From assembly GCF_007644105.1 (NCBI RefSeq), contig NZ_VFAC01000010.1, positions 1-64,000 of the forward strand: a stretch of 64,000 nt of DNA. The letters are read 5' to 3'. Made by a program: the position numbers and the translations under genes. This stretch comes from Elioraea rosea. GTDB taxonomy: Bacteria; Pseudomonadota; Alphaproteobacteria; Acetobacterales; Acetobacteraceae. Below the pieces are notes generated by a model. The model did not search any database and had not been told where the DNA came from. It was given only the letters and a program-made list of their open reading frames with translations. This document shows, piece after piece, positions 25,599 to 35,069 of the stretch; positions within the stretch are counted from its first letter, which is position 1; each line of letters opens with the position of its first letter.

Positions 25599-26993
25599 TC
25601 AGCGCCGAGGCAGCGTCGCCAGCGCCGGGTACACCCGCGCCCAGGCGGTCAGCCCCCGGTCGAAGCTCGCCTCGCGGAAGAACTCGTTCGGCGCGTGGAA
25701 ATCCTCATCGCCTGTCGAGAACGACATCGGCACGGTGTCGAGGCCCAGCCGCTCCTTGAACACGGCGCAGAGCGGCAGCGTGCCGCCGATGCGGGTGCGG
25801 AAGCAGGGCATGCCATAGACGTCCTCGAGCACGCCCTCGATCGTCGCAAGGGCGGGATGGTCCGGCGCGATCTCGTAGGCAGCGGCACCGCCACCGCCGA
25901 GCCGCACGGAAATCGTCGCGCCCTCCGGGCAGTGCGCCTGCAGATGCGCCGCCACCGCCTCCTGTACCTTGCGCGGGTCCTGCCCCGGAACGAGGCGGCA
26001 GGTGATCTTCGCGTGCGCCTCGCAGGGCAGGACGGTCTTCGAGCCCTCGCCCTGGTAGCCACCCCACATGCCGTTCACCTCGAGCGTCGGGCGAAGCCAG
26101 AGCTTCTCGAGGACGGTGCGCTGCCGCTCACCCCACACCACGCTCGCGCCGACGCCGGAAAGCCAGGCTGCCTCGTCGAACGGAACGGAGGCGAGCTCGG
26201 CACGGTCCTGCGCGGTGGTCTCGCGTACGCCGTCGTAGAAGTTCTTCACGGCAACGCGGTCATCGTCGCCGTGCAGCGTGGCGATGAGCTTCGCCATCGC
26301 CGACAGGGGGTTCAGGATCGCGCCGCCGAAGCTGCCGCTGTGCAGGTCCTTCGCCGCGGTGCGCAGGGTAAACTCGAGCTTGCAGATGCCGCGATTGCCG
26401 ACCGACACATCCGGCCTGTCCGGGAACATCATGCCGCCATCGGCGGAGAGGCAGAGATCGGCCGAGAGAAGGTCGCCGTGGCGGTCGAGGATGCCGGCGA
26501 GCGTCGGTGAGCCGATCTCCTCCTCGCCCTCGTAGAACACCTTCACATTGCAGGGCAGCCTGCCGGAGGTGGTGATCCAGGCCTCGATCGCGGCAAGCGA
26601 GATGAACAGCGTCGCCTTGTCATCGGACGAGCCGCGGGCGTAGAGGCGGCCGTCGCGCAGCGTCGGCTCGAAGGCAGGGCTAGTCCAGAGCTCGAGCGGC
26701 TCGGCCGGCTGCACGTCGAAATGCGCGTAGACGAGAATGGTCGGCGCGTCCGGCGCGCCCATCCACTCGCCATAGACGGTCGGGTGGCCGCCGGCGTCGA
26801 GCATCTGCACCTTGTCGAGGCCCGCCTTGCGGCAGCGCTCGGCCACCCAGTCGGCCGCGCGGCGCACCTCGCCCGCATGGTCTGGCTTGGCGCTGACGGA
26901 GGGGATGCGGACGAGCTCCTTGTACTCCTCCCACAACCGCTCGCGGTTGGCGCGCAACCAGGCCTCGGGGCTGTCCGTCGTGCGCGCGTCCAT
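25599..26993 (-). CDS. M20 family dipeptidase
   Basis: A 464-residue M20 peptidase of the CNDP/dipeptidase branch. Metal and catalytic residues are in VYAHFDVQPAEP, YARGSSDDK, YEGEEEIGSP and DEDFHAPNEFF; the lid domain has DLHSGSFGG and MWGGYQGEGSKTVLP, diagnostic of this branch. It cleaves dipeptides or N-acyl/beta-amide bonds in the cytosol. It is the last gene of a minus-strand operon; its ATG at 26993 overlaps the stop of the SDR gene by one base (TGATG). The operon context with an amidohydrolase and a peptide-type receptor suggests degradation of an imported amide or peptide. Confidence 0.92.
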   Translation of the reverse strand: MDARTTDSPEAWLRANRERLWEEYKELVRIPSVSAKPDHAGEVRRAADWVAERCRKAGLDKVQMLDAGGHPTVYGEWMGAPDAPTILVYAHFDVQPAEPLELWTSPAFEPTLRDGRLYARGSSDDKATLFISLAAIEAWITTSGRLPCNVKVFYEGEEEIGSPTLAGILDRHGDLLSADLCLSADGGMMFPDRPDVSVGNRGICKLEFTLRTAAKDLHSGSFGGAILNPLSAMAKLIATLHGDDDRVAVKNFYDGVRETTAQDRAELASVPFDEAAWLSGVGASVVWGERQRTVLEKLWLRPTLEVNGMWGGYQGEGSKTVLPCEAHAKITCRLVPGQDPRKVQEAVAAHLQAHCPEGATISVRLGGGGAAAYEIAPDHPALATIEGVLEDVYGMPCFRTRIGGTLPLCAVFKERLGLDTVPMSFSTGDEDFHAPNEFFREASFDRGLTAWARVYPALATLPRR

Positions 26994-27748
26994 CACTTCC
27001 CTCCGTCCACGCTGATCGTCTGTCCGTTGATGTAGCCGGCGTAATCGCTCGCGAGGAACAGCACGGCATGGGCCATGTCCTCGGGCGTGCCGAGCCTGCG
27101 GGCGGCGACGCCAGCGAGCAGCGCGCGCTGGCCCGCCTCGCCATACGCATCCCACTGCCGCATCGTTGCCGGGTTCGACAGCACGAAGCCGGGAGCGACG
27201 CTGTTGACGGTGATGCCGAACGGCCCGAGCTCATGCGCGAGCTGGCGCGTGAGCCCGATCTGGCCGGCCTTGGCGCTGGCGTAGGCCTGGATGCCGGTCT
27301 TCGACACGCCAAGCCCCGCGCCGGAGGAGATGTTGACGACGCGCCCGCACTCCCGCGCCTTCATCGCCGGCGCAGCGGCCTGCGTGACGGCGAAGGCGGC
27401 TGTCAGGTTCACGCGCACGATCGCGTCCCAGTCCTCATCGCCGATCTGCTCGATCGGGCGGCCGGGCTGGCCGCAGACTCCACCGGCATTGTTCACCACC
27501 ACATCGAGCGCACCGCCCGCTGCCTTCTCGATTCCTGCCACCCAGGCGCGAACGTCGGGGCGAGCGGTGACGTCTAGCAGCGCCGTCTCGATGCCTGGTG
27601 TGCGCGCCGTCACTTGCAGTGCATCGGCATTCAGGTCACAGGCGAAGACGCGGGCCCCACGCTCGGCGAAGGCGCGCGCGATGGCGCGGCCGATGCCGTG
27701 GCCCGCGCCGGTGACGGCAACGGCCCGCCCGTCGAATCGGATGTTCAT
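26993..27748 (-). CDS. SDR family oxidoreductase
   Basis: A 251-residue classical short-chain dehydrogenase/reductase. The cofactor motif is TGAGHGIGRAIA, followed by NNAGG, catalytic Ser in NISSGAG and the YxxxK pair in AYASAKAG. An acidic residue after beta-2 (ACDLNAD) suggests NAD(H) preference. The substrate is unknown. Both ends overlap neighbours: 4 bases with the ketopantoate-reductase-like gene (ATGA) and 1 base with the dipeptidase gene, showing one operon. Confidence 0.9.
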   Translation of the reverse strand: MNIRFDGRAVAVTGAGHGIGRAIARAFAERGARVFACDLNADALQVTARTPGIETALLDVTARPDVRAWVAGIEKAAGGALDVVVNNAGGVCGQPGRPIEQIGDEDWDAIVRVNLTAAFAVTQAAAPAMKARECGRVVNISSGAGLGVSKTGIQAYASAKAGQIGLTRQLAHELGPFGITVNSVAPGFVLSNPATMRQWDAYGEAGQRALLAGVAARRLGTPEDMAHAVLFLASDYAGYINGQTISVDGGK

Positions 27749-28776
27749 GCCGGCACCGCCCCGGCAAGCTCGAGCAGGTTCGCATCCGTCATCGGCCGCC
27801 TGCCCTCCTCGATCTCGTGGATCATCGCGACGAGACGGTCGACGAGCGGCGTGGCAAGCCCATGGCGCGCGGCGATTTCGGGGATCGGGCCGATCTGCAC
27901 ATCCACCTCCGTGCGCCGCTTGCGCACCGCGAGGTCGCGCCAGACGCCGCTGTGGGTTTTCGCGCTGGCGCGGTTGTGCGCGACCATGGCATCGACCGAG
28001 GCCTGCGCCGCCGCCTCCGTTCCGCCGCGGCCGAAGGCGGCGGGATCGAACCCGTTGAAGCCCTCCGCCCTCACGCCCTCCGCTTCCGCCACCGCCATCA
28101 CCTCGCCGCCGAGCGCGCGCCAGAGGCGGAACAGGGCGGGGTTGGCCAGCGAGCCGGCGATGCTGTCCTGCCCGAGTGCCTGGGCGAACAGCATCGCGCC
28201 ATAGGCGAGCTTGCCCCAGAGATAGCCCCAGATGTTGTCGGTCATGATGGCACGGTCGTCGAAGTCCAGCATCAGCCTGTGCAGGCTCTCGAGCCTGCCG
28301 GTGATGCGCCCGTCGAGCTCGCCGAGCACCACCGCGCCGCGATTGCCGTAGAGGATCTCTCCCGGCCCCATCCAGTCGGCCCCGAAGTTGACGAAGGCAC
28401 CCATCGTCCGCTCGCGGCCAACGACGCGCTCGATCACCGTCTCGCAGAGGCCGTTCTGCAGGCTGAGCACGTAGCCATCCGCCGCGAGATGCGGCGTGAG
28501 GGCTTTCGCTGCCTCCTCCGTGTGATGCGCCTTCACGCAGAGGAACACCTTGCGCCAGGTGCCGGCGAGCTCGCCGGGCAGGAAGGCCGGCGCGGAGACG
28601 GAGAACTCCTCGACCGGCCCGGTGATGGCGAGCCCGTGCGAGGCATCGGCGATCGCGCGCACATGCTCCTCGACGATGTCGACGAAGGTGACGTCGTGCC
28701 CCGCCCGAACGAGATAGGCGCCGACCGTTCCGCCGATCGCCCCTGCACCCCAGATCAGGATCGGATCGCCTGGCAT
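27745..28776 (-). CDS. Ketopantoate reductase (PanE/ApbA) family protein
   Basis: A 343-residue NADPH-dependent reductase of the ApbA/PanE family. The N-terminal dinucleotide site is LIWGAGAIGGTVGAYLVRAGHDVTFVD; the family segments KAHHTEEAA and SLQNGL follow, and the C-terminal helical domain contains LWGKLAYGAM (Lys/Asn-region of the active site). True PanE serves pantothenate synthesis, but proteins in catabolic operons like this usually reduce other 2-oxo acids. ATG 28776 is preferred (GAGGGG site); a GTG at 28791 overlapping the upstream stop is possible. Confidence 0.85.
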   Translation of the reverse strand: MPGDPILIWGAGAIGGTVGAYLVRAGHDVTFVDIVEEHVRAIADASHGLAITGPVEEFSVSAPAFLPGELAGTWRKVFLCVKAHHTEEAAKALTPHLAADGYVLSLQNGLCETVIERVVGRERTMGAFVNFGADWMGPGEILYGNRGAVVLGELDGRITGRLESLHRLMLDFDDRAIMTDNIWGYLWGKLAYGAMLFAQALGQDSIAGSLANPALFRLWRALGGEVMAVAEAEGVRAEGFNGFDPAAFGRGGTEAAAQASVDAMVAHNRASAKTHSGVWRDLAVRKRRTEVDVQIGPIPEIAARHGLATPLVDRLVAMIHEIEEGRRPMTDANLLELAGAVPA

Positions 28777-28787
28777 CCTCGCCCCCC

Positions 28788-29486
28788 TCACCAGCCACCC
28801 TCGATCAGCGCCCGCGTCTCCTCGACGGCGATGCGCCAGATCGCCAGCATCTCCTCATCCGCCCTCTGGTAGCGGCCCGCGAAATTGCCGTCGCCCAGAA
28901 GCGCGCGGATCTCCGCGGCAGGCCGCCCGGCGATCGCCGCGGTGTCGATCGGCGGCTTCGCGCCTTCGGGCATCGCGACGCCGGCAAGCCGCGTCCAGGG
29001 GAAGTTCTCCATCCACGAACCGTGGCTGCCGACCGGATCGGTCGCCTGCACCGCAGCCCAGGTGCGGGGCGCGTTCCACCAGTTGTGGAAGCGCACCCGA
29101 TGGCCGGGCCGGTTCGCCGCCCATTCGCGCACGAAGGCATCGACGGGGTTGTTCCCGCCATGGCCGTTGACGATCAGCACACGCCGGAACCCCTGGCCCG
29201 AGAGGCTGTCGAGGATGTCGCCGACGACGGCCAGAAGCGTCGAGACGCGGAGCGAGACTGAGCCGGGATAGGCGAGGAAATAGGGCGCAAGCCCATAGGG
29301 CATGACGGGGAAGACCGGCACGCCCGACGGGCCGGCCGCTTCCACCGCCACCCGCTCGGCGAGGATCGCATCCACGCCGAGGGAGAGATAGGCGTGCTGC
29401 TCGGTCGACCCGATCGGCAGGACGGCACGGTCGTCAGACCGGAGCCGCTCCTCCACCTGCATCCAGTTCATCTCGGCGATGCGCAC
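28788..29486 (-). CDS. Creatininase family amidohydrolase
   Basis: A 232-residue member of the creatininase family of metal-dependent amidohydrolases. Metal ligands appear in LPIGSTEQHAYLSLGVD (Glu, His, Asp) and VNGHGGNN (His), with a later Glu expected in the second half. The family includes creatininase, formamide and sugar-amide hydrolases and the peptidase MftE. The start is GTG at 29486. As first gene of a four-gene overlapped minus-strand operon it probably opens a cyclic or linear amide that the downstream reductases and dipeptidase process further. It is divergent from an ABC receptor gene 104 bases away. Confidence 0.88.
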   Translation of the reverse strand: MRIAEMNWMQVEERLRSDDRAVLPIGSTEQHAYLSLGVDAILAERVAVEAAGPSGVPVFPVMPYGLAPYFLAYPGSVSLRVSTLLAVVGDILDSLSGQGFRRVLIVNGHGGNNPVDAFVREWAANRPGHRVRFHNWWNAPRTWAAVQATDPVGSHGSWMENFPWTRLAGVAMPEGAKPPIDTAAIAGRPAAEIRALLGDGNFAGRYQRADEEMLAIWRIAVEETRALIEGGW

Positions 29487-29589
29487 GCGCTCGGCTTCCT
29501 TCCCGCTTCCACCCGCCTTCGCTGTCCCTTCCGCTGCGGGCGGCGCGACGTTACGCTGCCCCGAGGCTCACGCAAGGGGGAGAAAAGAG

Positions 29590-31182
29590 ATGAAACGACC
29601 ACGCTTCATGCCAAGGCTCGGGGCGCTTGCCGTCGCATCCGCGCTGCTCCTTCCCCTCCCCGCCGCGGCCCAGGACCTGCGCATCGGCGTGCGCGCAGGG
29701 CCGGAGGCGATCGACCCGCACTACATGGCGCTCGGCAACCATGCAGCGGCACTGAAGAACATCTTCGACCCGCTTGTCTGGGTCGACGAGAACCTGCAGG
29801 TGCAGCCCGGCCTCGCCCTCTCCTGGAGCGTGGTCAACGACACGACCTGGGAGTTCAAGCTCCGCCCCGACGTGAAGTTCCACGACGGCTCGCCTCTGAC
29901 GGCGGCAGACGTGAAGTTCTCGATCGAGCGCATTCCCAACGTTCCGGGCCCGGATGGCGGGCTCGTCATCTACACGCGCTCGATCGCCGGGGTGGACGTG
30001 GTCGACGACCTGACCGTGCGCATCCGCACCAACGTGCCGAACGCCGCTCTGCCGCAGGACATGACGCGGCTCTTCATCGTGTCCTCGCGCATCGCGCGAG
30101 ACAGCAAGGCGCCGGAGTTCAACTCCGGCCGCGCCGCCATCGGCACCGGGCCGTTCAGGTTCGTCTCGTGGTCGCCGCGCGGCGACCTCGTGATGGAGCG
30201 GGTGGCCGGGCACTGGCGCGGCGACGCGCCGTGGAACCGCGTCACGCTCGTCGAGATCAGCAACGACGCCGCACGCGTGGCCGGCCTGCTCTCCAACCGG
30301 GTCGACTTCGTGAACTACGTTCCGGTGAGCGACATCACGCGGCTGAAGCGCGAGCGCAACGTCTCGGTGTTCCAGGGCGAGAGCATCTACACGTTCATGC
30401 TCTACCCCGACATGCGCGAGGACATGTCGCTTCCCGCCATGCGCATGATCACCGACAAGCAGGGCACTCCGCTGCCCCGCAACCCGTTCCGCGACCCGAA
30501 GGTGCGCGAGGCGCTGTCTCTCGCGATCGACCGCCAGGGCATCGCGCAGTCGGTGTTCGAGGGCACGGCCGTGGTCGCGAACCAGCTGATGCCGAACTAT
30601 ATGTTCGGCGCGAACCCGAACCCCGCGCCGCTCCGGCACGACGTCGCCCGCGCCCGGGCGCTGCTGGCCGAGGCAGGCTACCCGAACGGGTTCCGCTTCC
30701 CGCTCTACTGCTCCTCCGACAGGCTTCCGGGAGACGGGGCGACCTGCACGGCGCTCGGCCAGCTCTTTGCCCGCGTCGGGCTCGAGGTCCAGGTGAACGC
30801 GCAACCGCGCACGGTGTTCTTCCCCGCGCGCACCCGGGGCGACTATCCGATCACCATGGCGGGCTGGGGCACGCTCACCGGCGAGGCGGGCTATGCGCTG
30901 TCCTCCTTCGTGCACTGCAAGCGCGAGGGCGGGCGCTATGGGGCGTTCAACGTCAGCTCCTACTGCAACGAGGCGATCGACAAGATCATCGCCGAGGCGA
31001 TGGGCACGCTGGATGACGCCAAGCGCCGGGCGCTGTTCCAGGAGGCGCAGGACAAGGCCGTGGCCGATGGCGGGCAGATCCCGATCGTGACGCTGCCGAC
31101 CGTCTGGGCAGGCCGTGCCAACCTTTCCTGGACGCCGCGTGCCGACGAGGACACCCTCGCCTACTTCATCCGCCCACGCTGA
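29590..31182 (+). CDS. ABC transporter substrate-binding protein, peptide/nickel type (SBP_bac_5)
   Basis: A 530-residue periplasmic receptor with a cleaved signal peptide (ALAVASALLLPLPAAAQ). The cluster-C fold is clear: IDPHYMALGNHAAALKNIFDPLVW, RPDVKFHDGSPLTAADVKFSIERI and the C-terminal DEDTLAYFIRPR. Ligands of the family are oligopeptides, opines, glutathione and similar. AAGGGGGAG precedes ATG 29590. No permease or ATPase follows directly; a DMT gene comes next, and a Dpp-type permease/ATPase cluster without receptor lies 6 kb away on the other strand. Divergent transcription from the amidohydrolase operon suggests that it captures that operon's substrate. Confidence 0.92.
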   Translation: MKRPRFMPRLGALAVASALLLPLPAAAQDLRIGVRAGPEAIDPHYMALGNHAAALKNIFDPLVWVDENLQVQPGLALSWSVVNDTTWEFKLRPDVKFHDGSPLTAADVKFSIERIPNVPGPDGGLVIYTRSIAGVDVVDDLTVRIRTNVPNAALPQDMTRLFIVSSRIARDSKAPEFNSGRAAIGTGPFRFVSWSPRGDLVMERVAGHWRGDAPWNRVTLVEISNDAARVAGLLSNRVDFVNYVPVSDITRLKRERNVSVFQGESIYTFMLYPDMREDMSLPAMRMITDKQGTPLPRNPFRDPKVREALSLAIDRQGIAQSVFEGTAVVANQLMPNYMFGANPNPAPLRHDVARARALLAEAGYPNGFRFPLYCSSDRLPGDGATCTALGQLFARVGLEVQVNAQPRTVFFPARTRGDYPITMAGWGTLTGEAGYALSSFVHCKREGGRYGAFNVSSYCNEAIDKIIAEAMGTLDDAKRRALFQEAQDKAVADGGQIPIVTLPTVWAGRANLSWTPRADEDTLAYFIRPR

Positions 31183-31225
31183 GTTCCGTGTGCGCGCCGG
31201 GCACCCGCCCGGCGCGCACCGCTTC

Positions 31226-32107
31226 ATGTCCTCCCCCGCCCCCTCGGTGATGCTGCGCGCCGTCTCGCTGTCGCTTGCTGCGGCGCTGCTCTTCACGCTC
31301 GAGACCGTCTTCGTGAAGCTGCTCGCCGGCTCGGTGCCGGTGACCACCATCATGCTCGTGCGCAGTGCGGCGCAGCTTCTCTGGGTGGTTCCCTCGCTCG
31401 CGCGGCGCGGCACGATCGTGCTGCGGACGTCGCACCCCTGGATGCACTTCGCGCGGGGCAGTTTCAGCCTGATCTGCTGGGGCCTCTACTACTGGTCGTT
31501 CCAGCATCTCGACCTCGCGACGGCGACCGTCCTCTCCTTCACCTCGATCATGTTCGTCACCGCGCTTGCCGGCCCGGTGCTCGGCGAGGTGGTGCGCTGG
31601 CGCCGCTGGACCGCGACGATCATCGGCTTCCTCGGCGTCGTCGTGGTCGCCCGCCCGTTCGGTGCGGGCTTCGATCCCGCCATCCTCGTCGGCCTCACCT
31701 CGGCGCTGTTCGGCGCCGGCATCGTTCTCACGACGAAGCGCCTCTCGGCGACCGAGCGCACCGACACGATCATGCTCTATATCGGCATCGTCACCTTCGC
31801 CGGCTCGCTTCCCGCATCGCTGCCCCAGCTGGCGATGCCGGAGGCGTGGCAGGCGCTCTGGCTTCTGCTGATGGGCATCACGGGGCCTGCCGGCATGCAG
31901 CTCTGGATCAGCGCCTTCCGCCTGGCCGACGCGACCGTCATCGCGCCACTCGGGTACACGAGGCTGCTCTTCGCGACCGCCGCCGGAACCCTGATGTTCG
32001 ACGAGCATCCGGACTGGTGGACGGGGGCCGGCGCGATCCTCGTCGTCGGCAGCGCGATCTACATCACCCGGCGTGAGGCGGCGGTCGCGCGCGAGCGGCG
32101 CAGCTAG
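31226..32107 (+). CDS. DMT superfamily (EamA) transporter
   Basis: A 293-residue inner-membrane protein with ~10 hydrophobic segments and two EamA repeats (first around LSLAAALLFTLETVFVKLL to GFLGVVVVARP, second to GAILVVGSAIYITRR). EamA proteins mostly export or import small metabolites such as amino acids or nucleosides; direction and substrate are unknown. ATG 31226 is chosen because it lies just before the first helix. The gene follows the ABC receptor by 43 bases and may share its transcript. Confidence 0.88.
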   Translation: MSSPAPSVMLRAVSLSLAAALLFTLETVFVKLLAGSVPVTTIMLVRSAAQLLWVVPSLARRGTIVLRTSHPWMHFARGSFSLICWGLYYWSFQHLDLATATVLSFTSIMFVTALAGPVLGEVVRWRRWTATIIGFLGVVVVARPFGAGFDPAILVGLTSALFGAGIVLTTKRLSATERTDTIMLYIGIVTFAGSLPASLPQLAMPEAWQALWLLLMGITGPAGMQLWISAFRLADATVIAPLGYTRLLFATAAGTLMFDEHPDWWTGAGAILVVGSAIYITRREAAVARERRS

Positions 32108-32134
32108 GCGGGCGAGGTCGGAACCCCGCCCGCC
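32107..32134. terminator. Possible bidirectional hairpin between converging genes
   Basis: GGCGGGCG (32107-32114) and CGCCCGCC (32127-32134) form an 8-bp stem with a 12-base loop in the 42-base space between the stops of the DMT and RTX genes. There is no T tract on either side, so termination activity is uncertain. Confidence 0.35.
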
Positions 32135-32149
32135 GCCGCCTCTGCCAGG

Positions 32150-34870
32150 CTACTGGATAACGATGTTGTCGCCGGCCCCGCCATCGAGGATGTCGAGGCC
32201 GAGCCCGCCGATCAGCACGTCGTCGCCCGGGCCGCCGAGCAGAGTGTCGGCCCCGTCGCCGCCGATCAGCACGTCATCGTCGGCCCCGCCATCGGCCGTC
32301 AGCAGCATGCCGGAGACGTCGAGACCCGAAGCCTCGACCACGTCGTCGCCGGCCAGCGCGTTGATAACGAGCCGGTCGAGCGCCGCGTCGAAGCCGATGA
32401 TCCTCACCAGGTAGTCGAGGCCGAACACCGTCACCTCCGAGCCGTCGCCGACGACGAGAACCACATCGTCGCCGCTCGTGCCGTTCAGGATCACCTGGTC
32501 GAACTGGCCGTCACCGCCACCGGCTGCAGCGGACAGGTCGATGAGGATCTCCGTGACATCGGTGCCGGAGAGATCGTGGACCACCACCGTGTCCGCACCG
32601 CCGAGCGCCTTGAAGGCGATCTGCTCGACGTCATCGAGATCCATCGTCACATTGGCGACGTCACGGAAGAAGATCGCGCGTCCGCCATTGGCAAAGATGT
32701 TGATGGTTTCGGCGACGTTGGCGCCATTGAACTGAAGCGTGTCGAACCCGGCCTGGCCCTCGACCGTGTCATTGTCGTCGCCGGGGTTCCAAACGAAGGT
32801 GTCGTCGCCTGCGCCCATCAGGGCGAGGTCGTCGCCATCGCCGCCGTTGATCAGGTCATCCCCCTCGCTGCCGAGCAGAACGTCGTTGCCGAGGCCGCCA
32901 TTCATCGTGAGCTTGATGGCGCCCGCCTCGAGGCTCGTGGCGTCGATCACGTCGTCTCCGCCAAGGCCGTTCAGCACCAGGCGGTCATTGGCGACCTCCG
33001 ACTCGAAGATGTCGACCGTCGCCTGAAGCCCGAACACGCGCACGCCGCCGGCATCGCCCGCGACGCCGAAGACATCAGCCCCATTCGTCCCGTTCACCGT
33101 CACGGTATCGGCCGCACCGTCGCCGCCTCCGTTCGGGCCGCGCAGGTCGATCTCGATGTCGGTCACGTCCGTGCCGGAGAGATCGCCAACGACGATGTTC
33201 TCGGCTCCGCCGAGGGCGCGGAACTGGATCACCTCGAGGTCGTTCAGGTCCATCGTGACGTTGGCGATGTCGCGCAGGAAGAGGGCGCGGCCGCCATTGG
33301 CGACGATGTTGATCGCCTCGGACGCGTTCGAGCCGAAGAACAGCATCGTGTCGGTGCCGTCCTGCCCCTCGATCGTGTCGTTGCCGTCGCCCGGGTCCCA
33401 CTGGAACACGTCGTCGCCGGCGCCGAGCAAGGCGAGGTCGTTGCCGTTGTCGCCGAACACGAAATCGTCGCCGTCGCCGCCGAGGATGACGTCGGCGCCC
33501 TGGCTGCCGAGGATCGTGTCGTCGCCCGCGCCGCCGTCGATCGTGAGCTTGATCACGCCAGCGGGAAGCGTCGTCGCGGTGATGCCGTCATCGCCGCCGC
33601 CGCCATTGATCACGAGGCTGTCGTTCGCGCCTTCCGAATTGCTGATCGAGATGAGAGCGGAGAGGCCGGCCACCAGCACGCTGCTGCCGGCGCCGAACAC
33701 GTCGATGACGTCGGCGCCACCGGTGCCGTTCGCGATCACGACATCCGCGGCCCCGTCCCCCGCGGTGCCACCGATCGCACCGCTGAAGTTCACCGCCACT
33801 TCCGTGACGTCGGTGCCGGAGAGGTCGTTGACGGTGATCGTATCGGTGCCGCCCAGCGCATTGAGGGTGATGGTCTCGACGTCGTCGAGATCCATCACGA
33901 TGTTGCCGAGGTTGCGCGTGAACGTCACGCGACCGCCATTCGCCGAGGCCTGGAAGACCTCCGAACCCGCCGAGCCGTTGAACAGCATCGTGTCGAGCCC
34001 GTCCTGACCCTCGACCGTGTCGGACCCGTCGCCCGGGTCCCACTGGAACACGTCGTCGCCGGCGCCGAGGAAGGCGACGTCGCTGCCCTGCTGGCCATCG
34101 ATGAAATCGTCGCCGTCGCCACCGATCAGCACGTCGGCACCATTGCTGCCGAGGATCGTGTCGTCGCCTGCGCCGCCATCGACGGTGATCTTGATCAGCG
34201 CACCGAGGTTTCCGGTGGCGGAGAACCTGTCATCGCCCCCGCCCATCTTCACGAGAAGGTTCTCGGTGGTGCCGATATCGAGCGCGAAGGGAGCCGGATC
34301 GAGACGGTCGAAGCGAACCCGCGCGCCATTGGCGGTGACGGTGAATATCTCGGCCCCGCCGCCGCCATTGACCTCGGCGGTGTCGTTTCCGGCACCGCCC
34401 TCCATCAGGTCGCTGTCGTCGCCGGGATTCCAGATCATCCGGTCATCGCCATCGCCGCCGAACATCTGGTCATCGGCGTCGCCGCCGATCAGCACGTCGT
34501 TGCCCGAGCCGCCGAAGAGCTGGTCGAAACCGCCCCTGCCAAGCAGCGTGTCGTTGCCGCTCTCGCCGAACAGCAGGTCGTTGCCCGAGCCCGCGGTAAT
34601 CGCGTCATTGCCCGTGCCGCCGAACATCTGCGCCTTGGGCAGCGCGCCGTTGCTCTCGTCGAGCGTCAGGACGTCGTCGCCGCCGAGGCCGAACACGTTG
34701 ATCTGGGCCGTATTCGCAACCGTCGGCGTCCCGCCGACGATCGGGATGGCCCCGCCATTGGCCAGGATCTTGCCGGCCGCGTCGCGGCTGATGACGAGCT
34801 GGTTGAGAGCGCTGTCTCCGAACAGGGTCAGGATCCCCGCCGAAGCGCTGAACGTGCCGGTGATGGCCAT
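32150..34870 (-). CDS. RTX-type calcium-binding repeat protein
   Basis: A 906-residue protein with many GGxGxDxxx nonapeptide repeats (for example [21 protein letters not shown]), which bind Ca2+ as beta rolls. There is no Sec signal peptide, and repeats extend to the C terminus ([12 protein letters not shown]), as expected for type I secretion. Residues ~225-855 are three tandem modules of 203-214 residues, each an RTX block plus a beta-rich segment with ANGGR, MDLDDVE and DLSGTDVTE. No catalytic domain is recognisable, so it may be a surface, adhesin or matrix protein. No type I secretion ABC/MFP genes are adjacent. AAGGAGA lies 10 bases before the ATG. Confidence 0.9.
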   Translation of the reverse strand: MAITGTFSASAGILTLFGDSALNQLVISRDAAGKILANGGAIPIVGGTPTVANTAQINVFGLGGDDVLTLDESNGALPKAQMFGGTGNDAITAGSGNDLLFGESGNDTLLGRGGFDQLFGGSGNDVLIGGDADDQMFGGDGDDRMIWNPGDDSDLMEGGAGNDTAEVNGGGGAEIFTVTANGARVRFDRLDPAPFALDIGTTENLLVKMGGGDDRFSATGNLGALIKITVDGGAGDDTILGSNGADVLIGGDGDDFIDGQQGSDVAFLGAGDDVFQWDPGDGSDTVEGQDGLDTMLFNGSAGSEVFQASANGGRVTFTRNLGNIVMDLDDVETITLNALGGTDTITVNDLSGTDVTEVAVNFSGAIGGTAGDGAADVVIANGTGGADVIDVFGAGSSVLVAGLSALISISNSEGANDSLVINGGGGDDGITATTLPAGVIKLTIDGGAGDDTILGSQGADVILGGDGDDFVFGDNGNDLALLGAGDDVFQWDPGDGNDTIEGQDGTDTMLFFGSNASEAINIVANGGRALFLRDIANVTMDLNDLEVIQFRALGGAENIVVGDLSGTDVTDIEIDLRGPNGGGDGAADTVTVNGTNGADVFGVAGDAGGVRVFGLQATVDIFESEVANDRLVLNGLGGDDVIDATSLEAGAIKLTMNGGLGNDVLLGSEGDDLINGGDGDDLALMGAGDDTFVWNPGDDNDTVEGQAGFDTLQFNGANVAETINIFANGGRAIFFRDVANVTMDLDDVEQIAFKALGGADTVVVHDLSGTDVTEILIDLSAAAGGGDGQFDQVILNGTSGDDVVLVVGDGSEVTVFGLDYLVRIIGFDAALDRLVINALAGDDVVEASGLDVSGMLLTADGGADDDVLIGGDGADTLLGGPGDDVLIGGLGLDILDGGAGDNIVIQ
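32310..34198 (-). repeat. Three tandem ~0.6 kb modules within the RTX gene
   Basis: Module boundaries, taken at the recurring IKLT-DGGAGDD segment, fall near 34198, 33556, 32920 and 32310, giving periods of 642, 636 and ~610 bases. The first two copies share near-identical DNA around 34030-34070 and 33388-33428, while the third is more diverged. This indicates ancestral duplication followed by divergence or partial homogenisation. Confidence 0.8.
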
Positions 34871-35069
34871 GGTGGTGTCTCTCCTTCTGGGTTGGGACCA
34901 CCTTCGCGTGACAATGTTTCAGTTCTGTTCCGGACGGGGTCGAAACGGGTTTCCACCATTTCCGTGCCATGCCGCTCAGGGGGTTGCCGGCCGTTCATTA
35001 AGCAGAGCTTCACCCGGCCCTGGCAGAGGTAGGCCCGGCACGCCGCTTCCCCGGACAGACGAGACACCG

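Noticed and set aside
32310-34198. Regular repeats that might suggest a CRISPR array
   Set aside because: The repeats are in-frame RTX and module repeats within one coding sequence; there is no constant short repeat with unique spacers and no cas genes.
32576-35032. Long plus-strand frames across the RTX gene
   Set aside because: Repetitive antisense of the GGxGxD repeats, giving Val/Ala/Glu/Asp-rich periodic peptides; not a second gene.
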